From Tricholoma matsutake (lineage: Eukaryota; Basidiomycota; Agaricomycetes; Agaricales; Tricholomataceae), in NCBI GenBank assembly GCA_026075535.2, contig AP026543.1, positions 6,076,001 to 6,140,000 of the forward strand: DNA of 64,000 nucleotides. Reading direction: 5' to 3'. Position 1 is the first letter of the stretch, and each line of letters starts with the position of its first letter. Of this stretch, positions 35,287 through 47,653 are shown in pieces. The notes beneath the pieces are model-generated. The model was not told where the DNA came from and did not search any database. It saw only the letters and a program-made list of their open reading frames with translations. A program made the translations under genes and the position numbers.

Positions 35287-36113
35287 ACATATTTATGTTG
35301 TGTGTCAAGGCAGTTTGCCCAATCGGAGTTACTGAATGCTTGAAGATTGATAGGGCGATCACTTCCAAGGTAAAGCTTGAAATTTTTGTACCCTTGAGGT
35401 AATGCACCAATCTGATAGCTGCACCCCAATGTTCAAAGGAATAACAATCAAGGTATTGGGAAAGTTGTTGGACTGCGTAGGAAATATCAGGATGGGTTGA
35501 TATGGCCAGATAAAGTAAGCACCCAACCAGGGATTGATATGGGAGTTTATCGAGTTGGCGCTGATCCTCCAAGGACATAGATTGTTGATTCAGGTGGCAT
35601 AATTTAGAACCTGGTTCCAGGGGCACTGATATGGGGTGAGCATCCTTTTGGCCAAACTGTTCAATTATTTTGTCAATCAAAGCAGTCTGTGAGAGTGCCA
35701 CAGTTCATGTGGTTCTATCCCAGGTGACAGCAATTCCAACAATAAAGCACGCTGTGCCCAACTCTGAAATAGTCCATACCTGTTTCATCTGGGCTTTGAA
35801 GTGTTCATTTTAGTCAGGCTTTTGTTCAAACCACAGCTCCAAAGGAGTATATCCCTGTAGAGAACAGGTAGTAGTTTTGGCATGCAAATGAGATGCTGTG
35901 AGATAGAATTCATCCCACAGGTAAGCAGGTAAACCCAAATAGATGGGATTTAGCCATTAATGTATGATGCATGCATCCAACATGGCCAATATGTGTGGAG
36001 GTGTGGGGAGTGGTGAAACAGTGATCAGTTCCCAGGGTCTTTAGCCAGGTTTCCATTCTGTGTGACTTCAGCTCTCCATTGTCAGTAATGTAGGTTCCAA
36101 CTTTGAGTCTGCT
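35287..36113 (-). pseudogene. Ty1/Copia pol relic
   Basis: Minus-strand pieces read YITDNGELKSH, GTDHCFTTPHTSTHIG (integrase), then TALIDKIIEQFGQKDAHPISVPLEPGS and YQSLVGCLLYLAISTHPDISYAV (C-terminal RT and linker to RNase H), ending near TLDTQHKYV-type sequence. The RT catalytic part is deleted between integrase and this block, and frames are broken. Cut on the right by the Gypsy-A LTR. Confidence 0.78.
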
Positions 36114-36555
36114 TATAAGGGCAACCTTAGAGGCCACTTAATTAATGGACTAGCAAAGGGAAATCCGAAATTAAAATTATAGTACAGATTACAGGGATTG
36201 GAGGTGCACCTAGCAAAGGGAAATCTGAAGAGAAAACTCTAAGGACCCCTTTGCCAATGCCCAGTATATGTGAAGACTGCAAAAATCAAATAATAACCTA
36301 AAAATAGAAAAAGGCAGAGATAGGCCGATCAAGGCTGCCAAATGACATCATACCAAGGGGTAGATGTCGGAAAGGGTACTCTGCCTCTAAATATAAATCT
36401 GTCAACATGCACAAATGTGATAGAAAGGAAAATTAGTAATAAAATAAGGAAAAATCATAGAAAATGAAGAATAGAAGGAAATGAAGTGAGGAGAAATATA
36501 GGACAAATGTAAAAAAATAGGAGAAACACACAGGGCACCCCCTAGTCCCCTTACA
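36114..36555 (-). repeat. Gypsy-A 3' LTR
   Basis: 442 bp; on the minus strand TGTAAGGGGACTAGG to TTGCCCTTATA, preceded by the purine tract AGAGAGGGGGTGA. Confidence 0.85.
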
Positions 36556-36566
36556 TCACCCCCTCT

Positions 36567-37971
36567 CTAAGATGCATCGCCCCGATGCATTTGAAATTGC
36601 ATACAACCAAAGTCAGTGACTTGAATGCGACACGGTGCAGCAGTGTGCTGTCGGTGGAATTCCTTGACTAACTGAGGGGTGTTCACATCGGACTCCTTGG
36701 CCCATGAGTTCTCCTCATACCCATAACCCTTCCAGTGCACCAAATGCTGGAGTTTTTCTCGATGCAACTGGCTGTCCAAGATTGACTTGACTTCATACTG
36801 GGGTTCTCCCTCCATCACTGTAGGTGGCAGTGGTGGACGTGAATGGCATCCTGGGAATGGATCTGGGGGAGCTGGAAGGAGTTTGATGACATGGAAGACT
36901 GGGTGGAGTCTGGACATGGAGGCTGGGAGGTGCAGACGATAGGCATGCATTCCAACACACTTGACAATGAGGAAAGGTCCCAGGAAGCAATGGGTGAGTT
37001 TCTTGGATGGACATGTGGTGGTGGAGATGTCACTGGAGTCAAGATAAACTTGATCACCAACCTTGTACTGAGGGGCTGGAGAATGATGTTGATTGTAAAA
37101 GCATGCCATGTCATCCTAAGGCTGCCTTTGCCTCCTCCAAGCTATCCCTCATGTGTTCTGTGAACTCATTCACCATCTTGATGTGTGAGGGAGTTTGGTG
37201 AGGTTTGAATCCCATGCATGGATGCCATCCAGTGTCTAAGAGGAAGGGGGTTTGTTGAGTGGAAGCATGGACGTGGTTGTTGTACCCAAACTCAGCCAAG
37301 GGGAGAAGATCGTTCCAATTGTCCTGGCGCTCATTGACAAAGATGTGGATGTACTGGTCCAGTTCCTGGTTGACTTGCTCAGTCTGGCCATCAGTTTGTG
37401 GGTGATAGGCAGTTGAAGCAAGGAGTTTGATCCCCAGAAGTCGGTACAGCTTGCAAGTGAACTCTGCCACAAACTGAGGGCCACGGTCAGAAAGAAAGGC
37501 GCCAGGAAGTCCATGTAATTTCCACACATGGTGGAGATAGAGTTGGGTGGCACCCAGGGCACTGACATTGGTGTGAGTGGGAATAAAGTGAGCGTGTTTC
37601 CCCACTGAATCAACTGTGCACATCACCCACATCAAACCCATTCAACTCTGGCAACTCCACCACAAAGTCAACACTGACAACATTCCAACAACATTCCAAC
37701 AACTCTCTGGAACAGGAAGAGGGTGTAGCTCACCAATGGGTTTGCAACAAGGAATCTTGGTGCATAAGCAAAGGTCACAAGTACAACAATACTGACCAAT
37801 GAGCCGTGACATTTGTGGCCACCAATAATTCTGTGAGGTGAGCTCCAAGGTCTTCCAGTGTCCAGGATGACTGGCAATCTGTGAGTCATGGTGTTGGGAT
37901 ATGATGTGCCAGGAAAGGTCTGGGTCGTTGGGGACCCCTTTGGAACAGAAGTACTCTTGTACTTCTGTCAC
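36567..37971 (-). pseudogene. Gypsy-A integrase and chromodomain
   Basis: HHCC finger (HHDSQIASHPGHW...CTCDLCL), integrase core with HGLPGAFLSDRGPQF and YHPQTDGQTEQVNQ, then HPVFHVIKLLP and a chromodomain-like block (YEVKSILDSQLHREKLQHLVHWKGYG) to the stop at 36567. The reading continues from RNase H at 45208 as LLNG|VPNDPDLSW when Gypsy-B is removed. Confidence 0.88.
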
Positions 37972-38144
37972 TCAGTTATGGAGGAACAACATAAACAGGA
38001 AGTTGGTATCTATTCAAGGAGGAATGAATCTATCTAAGACATCCAAGCGCGTATTCAACATAAGGCATGTGACCATGTGTGTTACTAATCATCTGTCCAT
38101 GGTAAGGAGTCCTGGTAAGAGTATAGAGATACTATACTCTTACA
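37941..38144 (-). repeat. Gypsy-B 3' LTR
   Basis: 204 bp, near-identical to the split LTR at 43880-45202. Contains a 16-bp palindrome-like start, CAGAAGTACTCTTGTACTTCTG.. (arms AGAAGTAC/GTACTTCT). Confidence 0.82.
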
Positions 38145-38424
38145 CTCACATATACCCTCTTGAAAAGGATTGTGAACTCTATTCGTGCTCATTCTCCCAT
38201 TTTGCGAGCGCCTCTGTTTCCAGCAGTTTGGAGCATGGTAGCCACATGTCGTGCTCAGCTCCATACCCTCTCCAATGCACTAAAAATTGATGGCCTCATC
38301 CTCTTGTGCGCTGTTTGAGTATTTGTTCAATGAAGTATTCTGTGCTACCATCTGCTGTGATGAGAGGTTTCGGGGCATGTGATGCGTGTTGTGGAAATAG
38401 GGCATTGTCATTGGGGATGTATGG

Positions 38425-39483
38425 TCACAGATTTGCGACATGGAATGTGGGGTGTGCTTTTGATGTTGGAGGTAGAATCAGTTTGTAGGTTGAACTCTCT
38501 GGATATGCTTGTACCACATCATATGGTCCATTGTAACACGGCATAAATTTTGCAACATGTCTATCTTTAGCTTGCATATAATCCCTCCGCCGATGGGCCA
38601 TTGCCAAGAGAACCTTGTCACCTACTTGGTATGTGGGGTCCACTGCATGGTCCTTATTCGCTTCATGTGCTTGGTGAATCTTTGCTGCTAATAGACTGTC
38701 TTTTGCTGTGTTGGTCTCTTCTTCCATGTCTTCAATGAGTTTTTGTGCTTTGTGCTCATCTGGTGACGTGTCGGCAGGAGGAGTGGGTGGATTGGTGATG
38801 TTGAGTGGAGGTATGACCCGAGGTGATTGCCCTGTTTTCAATACAAATGGCAAGACTCTGGTGGACGCATTGATCATGTTCATGATGTCAAAATGTACTT
38901 TTGGTAATGATTTAGCCCATCCTTTTTGATTCCATTCGATGTGGAACCTCAGGCATTGTATTACCATTTTGTTGGAATGTCCGGAGGTGCCATCAGTTTG
39001 AGGGTGGTAAGATGTCAACATCTTGTGATGGATACCTGTGAGCTTTGTCAACATTTTCCAGAATTTTGACATGAAGACCTTGTCTCGATCCGAGATAATC
39101 TCCAATGGGCACCCATTTTCACAGTACCACCTGTCAAAAAACAGAAATGCAAATTCTTCTGTTGTGGTGGTTGTGTTGCATGGAATAATTTGAATGTTGG
39201 CGCCCAGCCAGTCCGTCATTGTTACCACTGCATCGAACCCATCGTCTTTTGGGAGGGGCCCGATGAAGTCAATGGCCACCAAGTCGAAACATGCATCTGG
39301 TGTTGGTAAGGGGTGAAGTGGGCCTGGGGGTTTCAAAGTAGTCCCTTTGTTTCTCTGGCAGTCAATGCATCCAGGTATGTATCCCTTTGCAAGATCATGC
39401 CACATGATAGGCCAGTAGTAGTCATCCCGTAAGTTTGTGTATGACTTCTCTGTTCCAAAGTGACCGAGGTTGTCGTGTGCCAA
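38425..39483 (-). pseudogene. Gypsy-B integrase
   Basis: Zinc finger CIDCQRNKG, core DFIGPLPKDDGFDAVVTMTDWL, CPLEIISDRDKVFMSKFW and YHPQTDGTSGHSN; a GPY-like end (YNGPYDVVQAYPESSTYKL). The 352-codon frame is open, but the flanking regions are broken. Confidence 0.87.
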
Positions 39484-39822
39484 CTGGAAAAGGTGTTCTC
39501 ACAAATGCTTGTACTTGGGAATGATCAGCCATGATCCTATGAAGAGAAGCCCATGCTTCAGTGTGATGCTGAGTTTGTTGTCCAAAATGCCGTGGTTGAG
39601 ATCGTTGAGGATACCGCTACACCATGGGTCGACTTGGTAGCCCTTCACAATTTGTCGAATCAGTTTGGGGTCACTTCATACCTCGAAGATAGCGGCGGTG
39701 GTCATTGGTGGGTTTTTCTCATCGATCAAGTCTGGGAGTCGGGACAGAGCATCAGTGACTGTGTTTTTCTCCCCATTGATATAAGTAATGGTGTATTTGT
39801 ACTGGGAGAGATACTCCATCCA

Positions 39823-42478
39823 TCACACTTGTTGTTGTGAGAGGTCCCTCTGGAAATCAAAATTTTGTAGCGTCTTGTGGTCAGTTCGAATGTGGATGTG
39901 TGTCCCTAGTAGGTCGACTCTCCATTTCTTCAATGCTTGCATGGTCGTGAGCATTTCCTGTTCATGTACCGGGTAATTATGTTCCACGCCATTCATTTGC
40001 CTGTAGGGCATGGCATGGGTAACCCTCGGGTATATTTTCTTATACCCCTACCTGTACCCCTGAACACTGTACCTGCATGGGTAGGGGTACAGTGTTACCA
40101 TGGGTTTTTGTGGGTTACCTGTGGTTATTCATGGGTATTGATATTTTTTATTATATTTGATAGGAAAAGATGTTTGCATCTTCTCATGGGGGGTAAACTT
40201 GCGATATGTCATCAAAAAGTACCCCTGCATTTTTTACTGTTATTTTTCATGATATTTGATAGAAATTTGCTGAAAAAGATGTTCGCATCTCATCACAGGG
40301 GGTTTTTCCCATGATATGTCATTAAAAAGTCAAAATCTCAACACAGATGATCACTAACCTGACCAAAATCTGGGTACCAGCATACACACACATACCCATA
40401 ACACCATGGAAAAAAGTACAGTGTTGCCCAGGTATGGCAATCCCATACCCATACCCGTACCTGTGCATACCCATGACCAGAAACACATGGTGTTACCCAT
40501 ACCCATGCCATGCCCTATTTGCCTGCTTTCGAAGGCAACAGGCTGTGCAGTTTCCCATGATGGGCCAAAGGACAAGACTGCTCCAGTACGACGTTTGCTG
40601 GCATCACATGTTATGAAAATCTTGTTTTCACCCAGTGTTTCGTGGTTGATAGTGGTCAGGCAATCTTGGCTGACCACCAGTCGCTTGATGGCATCAAAGG
40701 CTAGTTGATGTTCAGTGGTCCATGGAGGTGTTGAATTCTTTGCGTGTGAGAGGAGTCAGGATTGTGGTGTGCTTTGCTAGCATTGGCAGGAAGGCCGTGA
40801 TATATCTTACCAGCCCCAGGAATTGCTGGACATGTTTTGCAGATTGAGGTTTTGGCCATCCAAGGATGTGAGCAACCTTCAAGGTGTCCGCCTCTATGCC
40901 TCGCACAGAGATGTGATGGCCAAGGAAATTGATTTTGGTCATGAATAGCATTGACTTCTTTGTCAAGCAGTACAATTCTGATTTTTGTAATGCTTCCAGG
41001 ATGAGTGCCACATTTGTTTGATGTTCGGCTAGGGAGTTTGACCAGATAATGATGTCGTCTAAGTAAATGTGGCAAATTTTGCTGATGTAGTCCTTAAGTG
41101 CCAGTGTTACACATTGCTGGTGTGTTGCCGGGGAGTTTCACATGCCTGTTGGCATGACAACCCACTCCCAGAGGCCAAATGGTGTCAGCATGGCCATGTA
41201 TTTGATGTGATCTGGGTGAACAAGCATTTGAAAGAACAAGTTGGTCATGTCTATTTTTCCCCAAATCTTTCCCTTCACACAGTCTACCAAGATGTCATCA
41301 ATTTGCAGGAGTGGATAATTGTCCAGGATTGTGAGATGGTTCAAGTGGCGGTAGTCATTTACCCAGCAAGGTAGGACAGTTGGGTCTGCTTTAGGAATGA
41401 TGAAGGATGGGGATGCATATGGAGAGGAGGATGGTCTGATGCATCCTGCAGTGGCATGTTGGTCTATAAGAGTTTTCCACCCAGCCCAGTATTTGCGTGG
41501 GCAACCATATGCACAAGCCACAGAGATTGGTGCACCTGGCTGGAGCTCAATGTGGTGATATACATCAGTCAGTAATTTGGTTACATGTGGAATGTCTGAC
41601 GGAAAACAGTCTGGGAACTGTGATTTCATTTTTAGGTCCAGTTTCTGCAAGGTGGCCAGTCCAGCGAGTTGCTTGATATGGACCTTGATCGCAGCTATCG
41701 ACTTAGGTGGGCCAGTTGTGAAGGCATCTAGGTTGAACCATTCTTCGTTTTCCTTGAAGAGTGCCATTAATTCCATATGGATGAGGGTTCTGAGTTTTTT
41801 TGTCTGTTGCTGCCCATCTTTGATCTGACGTGCCTCGATTTTGTGTCTTTCAGCAGGTGATTTTACCACACGTTTCTTTTTGGTTTCAGGGTCTGGTGGG
41901 TTGAGTAGGTCGTACCCTGTTTCTTTTGCTATTGCTGTTTGCAGGTCCACATCGACCACTATCTTATTCTTAGCGAGGAAGTCTAGTCCCAATATGAGGT
42001 CTGTGTGAAGTTCGGGGCATATAATTGCATTGATTGTACGGGAATGCCACAAGGCGTCTGGTGATTGGATTGATAATTTACAGTAATAAGTCAATTCTAA
42101 AGCTTTGGGAGACTTTCTTTTATTCATGAATGCGCCAGAGACAGACAGAGATTTGAATAACAGATGAGGTGTTAGGCATAAAACTTCCGCTAGGTCACTC
42201 AAAATCAATACTGGGGATGAACCGTGATCAATAAGCGCATTGACAGGAGTAGGTGCACACATAGTGGGAGTGTCGAGACAGCATGTCCAGAGTAGGTGCA
42301 CGGGGAGATCAAAAGGTGAGGTCATGTACTCTTCGGCCTCATTTGCATCAATCCACTCATCCACCTCATCATCGCTCTCACTATCGTTGAATGTTGCACC
42401 TCCTGCAAAAACTGCGGCAATGGTGGTGGTGTTGTTATTCTTTTTGTAGGCAGCTTTTGCTTTTGCTGCATGTGCCAC
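39823..42478 (-). pseudogene. Gypsy-B protease, RT and RNase H, with nested MITE
   Basis: 42478-41138 reads a protease-like DHGSSPVLI and RT N-terminal motifs (PSFIIPKADPT, WVNDYRHLN, KIDMTNLFFQM). A TGA at 41138 follows GM; beyond it the frame gives IYLDDIIIW (RT active site) and FLGHHISVRGIEAD. RNase H (VAFESRQ|MNGVEHNYPVHEQEML) is split at 40004-40517 by a MITE and rejoins in frame. Confidence 0.85.
40004..40517. mobile_element. hAT-type MITE in Gypsy-B RNase H
   Basis: 514 bp; TIR TAGGGCATGGCATGGGTA at both ends, exact 8-bp duplication TTTGCCTG (39996-40003, 40518-40525). The interior is made of tacccatacccgtacc-type words. No ORF. Confidence 0.92.
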
Positions 42479-42526
42479 TGTGACTCGTCTGCAGTCATCG
42501 GGGGTTGGGCAGGGGTTGTTGCAGTT

Positions 42527-43391
42527 TCAACCTAAATGGCCTGGATAAAAAATCTGACACTTGAAACAGCTGAGATGGAGCCTAAGTAAATTCTTCTCAT
42601 CCTCGGTGAGTGGACTCAGTGGGACAGTGGAGGGTGCTGTTGAAAATGTAGGGATGGGGGCGGCGATGGGCGTAGCATTGGGAATGGGGTTAGGTGGGTG
42701 TGTTGCCTGCCTTGGTTGCTTTTGCAACCCAAGCCGCTCTGCAGGTCGCTTGGAGATCTTGCTCGAGCAAGTGGATTCACTCCAACCAATCCTCGAGGTC
42801 AGTGATAGCATCTAAGGTTCCTTGGGTTGCACCTGGGGCTGTACCATTGTTTGCTTTATACAGGTGTTTGAGCCCGTCAGAGAGGCAAGGAATGAGGTGG
42901 TGACAGAAGTTGTTGTCAATGTGATATGCTGAACCCGCCGCATGGAGTTTGTCATTTGCATTCCAGATGGTGTTAACCCAGGTGAGGAAGTTTGTTGAGC
43001 CCTGCATGGTGATTTGGTCTTGTACCAGTTTGTCTTCCCAGGACCTCGGCAAGAATTTCTTCTTAAGTTGTATTAAGAATGCCGGGAAGGTCAGGGCAAT
43101 GAGACGTGGTTCATCCACTGCAACCCAAGACTGTACTGCTGATGATTCAAAATTGTAAATGATTTTGCCAACCTGATTGTCAGTGGCGATATCCTTCAGG
43201 AAGAAATAACAACAGCAGGCATTGTCAAACTGATGCAAGACGGAGATGGTCATGTGTCCTGCGGAGAGGATTGGGGCAGCAGAAGGTGAAGATTGATGGA
43301 CTTCCACCGGGGCATACAAGCGGTCAAAGGCAGGGGACATGGCTATGTTAGACGAACAGACTGGGGGGGCTGTGTCTGAGTCAGATGACAA
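42527..43391 (-). pseudogene. Gypsy-B gag
   Basis: Starts MSSDSDTAPPVCSSN. The capsid-like part contains AFLIQLKKKFLPRSWEDKLV and LTWVNTIWNANDKLH. A degenerate zinc knuckle (CFKCQIFYPGHLG) is followed by a stop, then NCNNPCP. Frames shift at about 42,780. Confidence 0.75.
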
Positions 43392-43879
43392 GGTGCATCT
43401 GTGTATGTGTGGAGCGATCAGGGGTGCTGGTGTGGGAGACAGGGGAGACAGGGGTGAGAGTGGGGTTGAGTGGGTGAGGATACAGCTAGCTCTGCTCCTG
43501 GTGGTGAGCGGTGCTGGTCAAGATGGGCGATGAGACAGATTGTTAAAAAAAGGGGGGTTGTGAGGTACAATTGATTCTGTGTGGTGTTGCGTCTATTCTA
43601 TATCTCTACATCCAAACAGTTTCGTTGGGGTGGGCAAAGTAGGATGTGCTGGAGTGATAGTGCAGTAACGGTTCTGACCGATGACATGAGACTGCCTCTA
43701 GTGGCAGCTTCTCGCTCAGAAGGGGTTGATTGCATTTCCGGGTGGGGCAATTAATTAACTAAGTTTGGTGGTTTGTTGGGGTGGGGGGGGGGGAATTGAT
43801 AGGTGCCAGAAGCGAGGTTCAAAATCTGGCTTTCTGGAGGTTGGAAACAGTGGGCCCAAGTTCATGTTTAAAAAAAAAG

Positions 43880-43944
43880 CGGAACAGAAGTACTCTTGTA
43901 CTTCTGTCACTCAGTTACGGAGGAACAATGTAAACAGGAAGTTG
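43880..43944 (-). repeat. Gypsy-B 5' LTR, fragment split by MITE
   Basis: Resumes at 45064-45202 after removal of the MITE and one GGAAGTTG. Confidence 0.85.
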
Positions 43945-44264
43945 TAAGGAATAGCACGGGTATGGGTAACACCATGGGTTTCTGGTCACGGGTATGCCTG
44001 GGTATGGGTACAGGTATGGAATTGCCATACCCACAGAACACCGTACCTGTAACCACGGGCTTATGGGTACTGAATTACCAGTCAGGTGAGTGATCATCTG
44101 ACTTTGTTGATTCACTCACAATGTATTTGATTTCAAACTACAGGATGATCGATGACACTACCATAGCACCCCCAACTACTGCCGTGAGCAACTGCTCATG
44201 GGGTGGGGACAGGGAGCTCTGACGACCAGGAAGCGACGCAAAACGACCACATCACACAGGGAAC

Positions 44265-44367
44265 GGGCCCAAACGACATTCAATGTCATTTGGGCCCTAG
44301 GTATTTTTTATATATCTTTCATTCTTGTTTTCTTTGCAACTAGTTAATATTTTTATTCAATTTTTAG
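44265..44367 (+). repeat. Hairpin-intron module 2
   Basis: Hairpin arms GGGCCCAAACGACATT and AATGTCATTTGGGCCC, then CTAG and GTATTT at 44301; TTTTTAG ends at 44367 (67 nt). The branch site is weak (caactagttaat). Confidence 0.58.
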
Positions 44368-44481
44368 ATTCTAATAGTGCACCACCACCATGACAGCACC
44401 CCCAACCACCGCCATGAGCAACTGCTCATGGGGTGGAAATGGGATGCATTTTGGATGGGGACGATGAGCAGGCACCACCCC

Positions 44482-44662
44482 CCCTCCCTCGCTCCAAATG
44501 TGAGCTGGAGGGGGCTATATTCTTCCTCTAGGCAATGATAACGACAGCTCCCCCTCCCTCACTTCAAATGTGAGCTGGAGGGGGCTATATTCATTTTCTA
44601 GGCCACGATGACAGCAGCTCCCCCCTCCCTCACCTCAAATGTGAGCTGGAGGGGGCTATCTT
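44482..44662. repeat. Tandem hairpin repeat, about 75-80 bp unit
   Basis: Three units of ccctcc...caaatgtgagctggaggggg; each can fold with CCCCCTCC against GGAGGGGG. A related but different hairpin (ctcgctccaaacgcgag) follows at 44780 and 44850. Confidence 0.75.
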
Positions 44663-45207
44663 TGGTTGACTCCCCCTCCCTCATGTCTAGCATGAGAGGG
44701 GGGTTTCTTATTGCAGGTCCACCACCCCCTCGTCATTGATGAGATGAGAGGACAACAGGATGAAGTCCACAGGCACCACCCCCCTCGCTCCAAACGCGAG
44801 CAGGGGTGGTTTCTCATGTTGTTCTGGGTGACAACCACCACCACCACCCCCTCCCTTGCTGCAAACGCGAGCGGAGGGGTTTTTCTTTTTTCTATATATT
44901 AATTTAGTGTAATTAAAATATTAAAATACATATTTATGCTGAAACTCGTGAAAACCTGTGGTAATACCATACCCCTACCTGTGCGGGTATGGTGTTCACG
45001 GGTACAGGTACGGGTATGAGAAAATATACCTGAGGGTTACCCCTGGCACTCCTTAGGAAGTTGGTATCTATTCAAGGAGTAATGAATCTATCTAAGACAT
45101 CTGAGCGTGTATTCAACATAAGGCACATGACTGTGTGTGTTACTAATCATCTGTCCATGGTAAGGAGTCCTGGTAAGAGTATAGAGATACTATACTCTTA
45201 CACCATT

Positions 45208-46492
45208 TAACAGCTCAGGCAACAACATCCTCATGTAAACTGCTACTGTTTGCATGATGAATGTCGCATAGGATGTCCTGCTCCTCACCCTGGGGTGTGA
45301 TACCTTCCAGTGCCCGAATGGTGAACAGGTCTGGCTGCAACAACACAATGTTTTGATTGTCATTGCTGCCATCCCCATGGTCTGCACGTTGGGAGAGGGC
45401 ATCAGTCTTCCCCATGCTGTGACCCAGACCGTGGTGCAAGAAGAAATTGAATCAGATAGATACAGGGACCAACGAGCTTGAAGATGATTCAATTTCTTGG
45501 CCATCATAAAGTACTCGAGATTCTTGTGATCTGTCCAAATTTCCACTGTGTGTTGGGCACCCTCAAGGAAGTGTCTCCATTTCTCAAGTGTGCACATTAT
45601 CACCAACATCTCCTTGTCATGGATCTCATAGTTTTGCTCTACAGCACTAAGGCTTTTGGAGTAGAACACAATAGGATGCCACTTCTGGTCCTCTGGAGAC
45701 TGCTGAGACAACACAGCACCCATCACAAAGTCAGAACTGTCAGCTTCTACATGAAAAGGGTGCAAATCATCAGCAAAGGTAAGAATGGGAGTGGAAGTGA
45801 CCATCTCCTTAAGCTTTTCAAATGCCTCCTGTTGTGCATTATTCCACCTCCATGCCTCCTTTCCTGTCAAGTTGAACAGTGGTTGTGCATAATGTGAGAA
45901 ATCCTTGATAGAACACCAATAGAAATTGATGAAGTTCAGAAAAGACTGGATCCATCTCCACCTGACCCTCTGAGATAATCAGGCTGAGGTACTCAATCTT
46001 GGTCTTCTCAAACTCACACTTGTCCTGATGAAGATAGAGTTTGTACTGTCGAAGTTGTTCCAGGATGAGGCGCATGATGTGACAATGCTCTTCAACTGTG
46101 CGAGTGAAGATGAGGATGTCATCGAGATAGATACAAACAATGCCTTCAAGGATGAGGTCATGGAAGATGTTGTTCATCATGGTCTGAAAGGCAGCTGGAC
46201 TATTAGTAAGGCCAAAGAACATGACAAGCAGTTTAAAAAGACCACAGATGGTATGAAAGGCTGCCTTCCATTCATCTCCCTCCTTTATCCTCACATTATT
46301 GTAACCCCAATGGATGTCGAGCTTGGTGAAGTATCGGGCTCCATGGAGCTGGTTCACAAGTTCAGAGATGAGAGGTAACAGATAGCAATTTTTGACTGCA
46401 ATGTTGTTGAGCCTTCTGTAGTCTTGAACTGGTTGAAGTGAGCCATCCTTCTTCTTGACAAAGAAAAAGGGAGAGGCCATGGGTGACTTCAA
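45208..46492 (-). pseudogene. Gypsy-A reverse transcriptase and RNase H
   Basis: [49 protein letters not shown] and the active site IYLDDILIF. RNase H: VEADSSDFVMGAVLSQQ, YEIHDKEMLV, VEIWTDHKNLEYF. A frameshift near 45,870 separates them. Ends where Gypsy-B entered. Confidence 0.88.
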
Positions 46493-46543
46493 TGGTTGAA
46501 TACATCCAGAGGCCAGGTGGTTGTTGATGAACTGGTCAAGCTG

Positions 46544-47546
46544 TCACTGTTCTTCAGGAGAGAGAGGATAGACCTTGCAGGATGAAGGGGTTGCACCAGG
46601 GGTGAGTTTGATCGCATGATCCCATGGCTTGCATGCAGGGAGAGAGTTGAACAATTCCTTGGAGAACACATCCCTGAACTCATGGAGATGAGGAAGCAAG
46701 GAATCAGTAGAGGATTTAGCAGCATTGTTTTTATGGAAGGCCTCAGCAAGGTGTTGGGATATGTTTGATGTAGCACACACCTCATGCAATGGATGAATCG
46801 CAGTGTAGAAGATCTAATCACCTTCCTCAACTTCCTCTGGCTCTTCCTCATCATCATCTGAGTCCAGCATCAGATCAGGAACCCCCTCTAACTCCACCTC
46901 AGGCACAGGCAGGGGTCCGGCATGACACTTCCAAGTGCATTGTACTGAGGCCTTTTGTCCACGGTGTTCTTGTCTTGCAACAGCAGGATGGACACTGGCT
47001 CATTGTAACCTCCCCAGTACACAAGTTGACCTCTGGGTTATGGTCTTGAAGCCATGGATAGCCCAAGATCACCTTCTGCTTTCCTAACTGAGTGACAGCA
47101 AAAAGGGCATTCTCACTATGATCTTTGTAATGGAAGACCAGGTCTACAACCTCTCAGATGGCACCAGCTTTGTTTGGGGACCCATCCACATTATAAACAT
47201 GTATCAGATGTGAGAGTGAGCAAGTATTCAGGCAATGTTGTTGTGTGAGATGGGCATCGATGAAGAGACCAGTCACACCAGAGTCCAGGAGCGCAGAGAC
47301 ACTGAGTATCTGTCCAGTGTCAGTAGTCTGTAGTTTGATTGCTAGGTTCAAGGAATGTGTAGAGGGAGTGGATGCAACAATATATTTGTGTGGGGCAGAG
47401 GGAGAGATAGGAAGAGCAGGTATGTCTTCAGCCAACTTTGAAGGGTCAGAGAGGGGAACAGTCATGGAATTAGATTTATCCTCTGGAAATTCAACTGACA
47501 AAACTTCAAAGTGGTTATGGACAGGCAGTGAGGGCATATGATTCAC
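46544..47546 (-). pseudogene. Gypsy-A protease region
   Basis: Contains SALLDSGVTGLFID (retropepsin motif D-S-G), HVYNVDGSPNKAGA, and, after a stop, a stretch resembling the linker to RT (FRDVFSKELFNSLPACKPWDHAI). Several stops and frameshifts. Confidence 0.78.
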
Positions 47547-47653
47547 TCATTGCAAATATAAAAATCCTGCTCCTCTACAACTTCTGACTTGATCTCCTCT
47601 GCAACCTGGTCCTCAACATCTACAAGCACCAACAGGTCCTGGAGGAGTTCATC

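Larger units (their letters stand above)
43945..45055. mobile_element. hAT-type element carrying hairpin cluster
   Basis: 1111 bp with an exact 8-bp duplication GGAAGTTG (43937-43944, 45056-45063). Ends are similar short inverted repeats (TAAGGA.T). Sub-terminal cacgggtatgggta words link it to the MITE at 40004. The core (44150-44890) carries hairpin-intron module 2, GAGCAACTGCTC hairpins at 44183 and 44413, and the tandem repeat below. No ORF. Confidence 0.85.
37941..45202 (-). mobile_element. Gypsy-B: Ty3/Gypsy retrotransposon nested in Gypsy-A
   Basis: LTRs at 37941-38144 and 43880-45202 (right copy split by a MITE). On the minus strand they run TGTAAGAGTATAG to CTTCTGTTCC. Flanks are ccctt (37936-37940) and ccatt (45203-45207), a 5-bp duplication with one mismatch. 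Coding order on the minus strand is gag, protease, RT, RNase H, integrase; no chromodomain was found. Confidence 0.87.
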
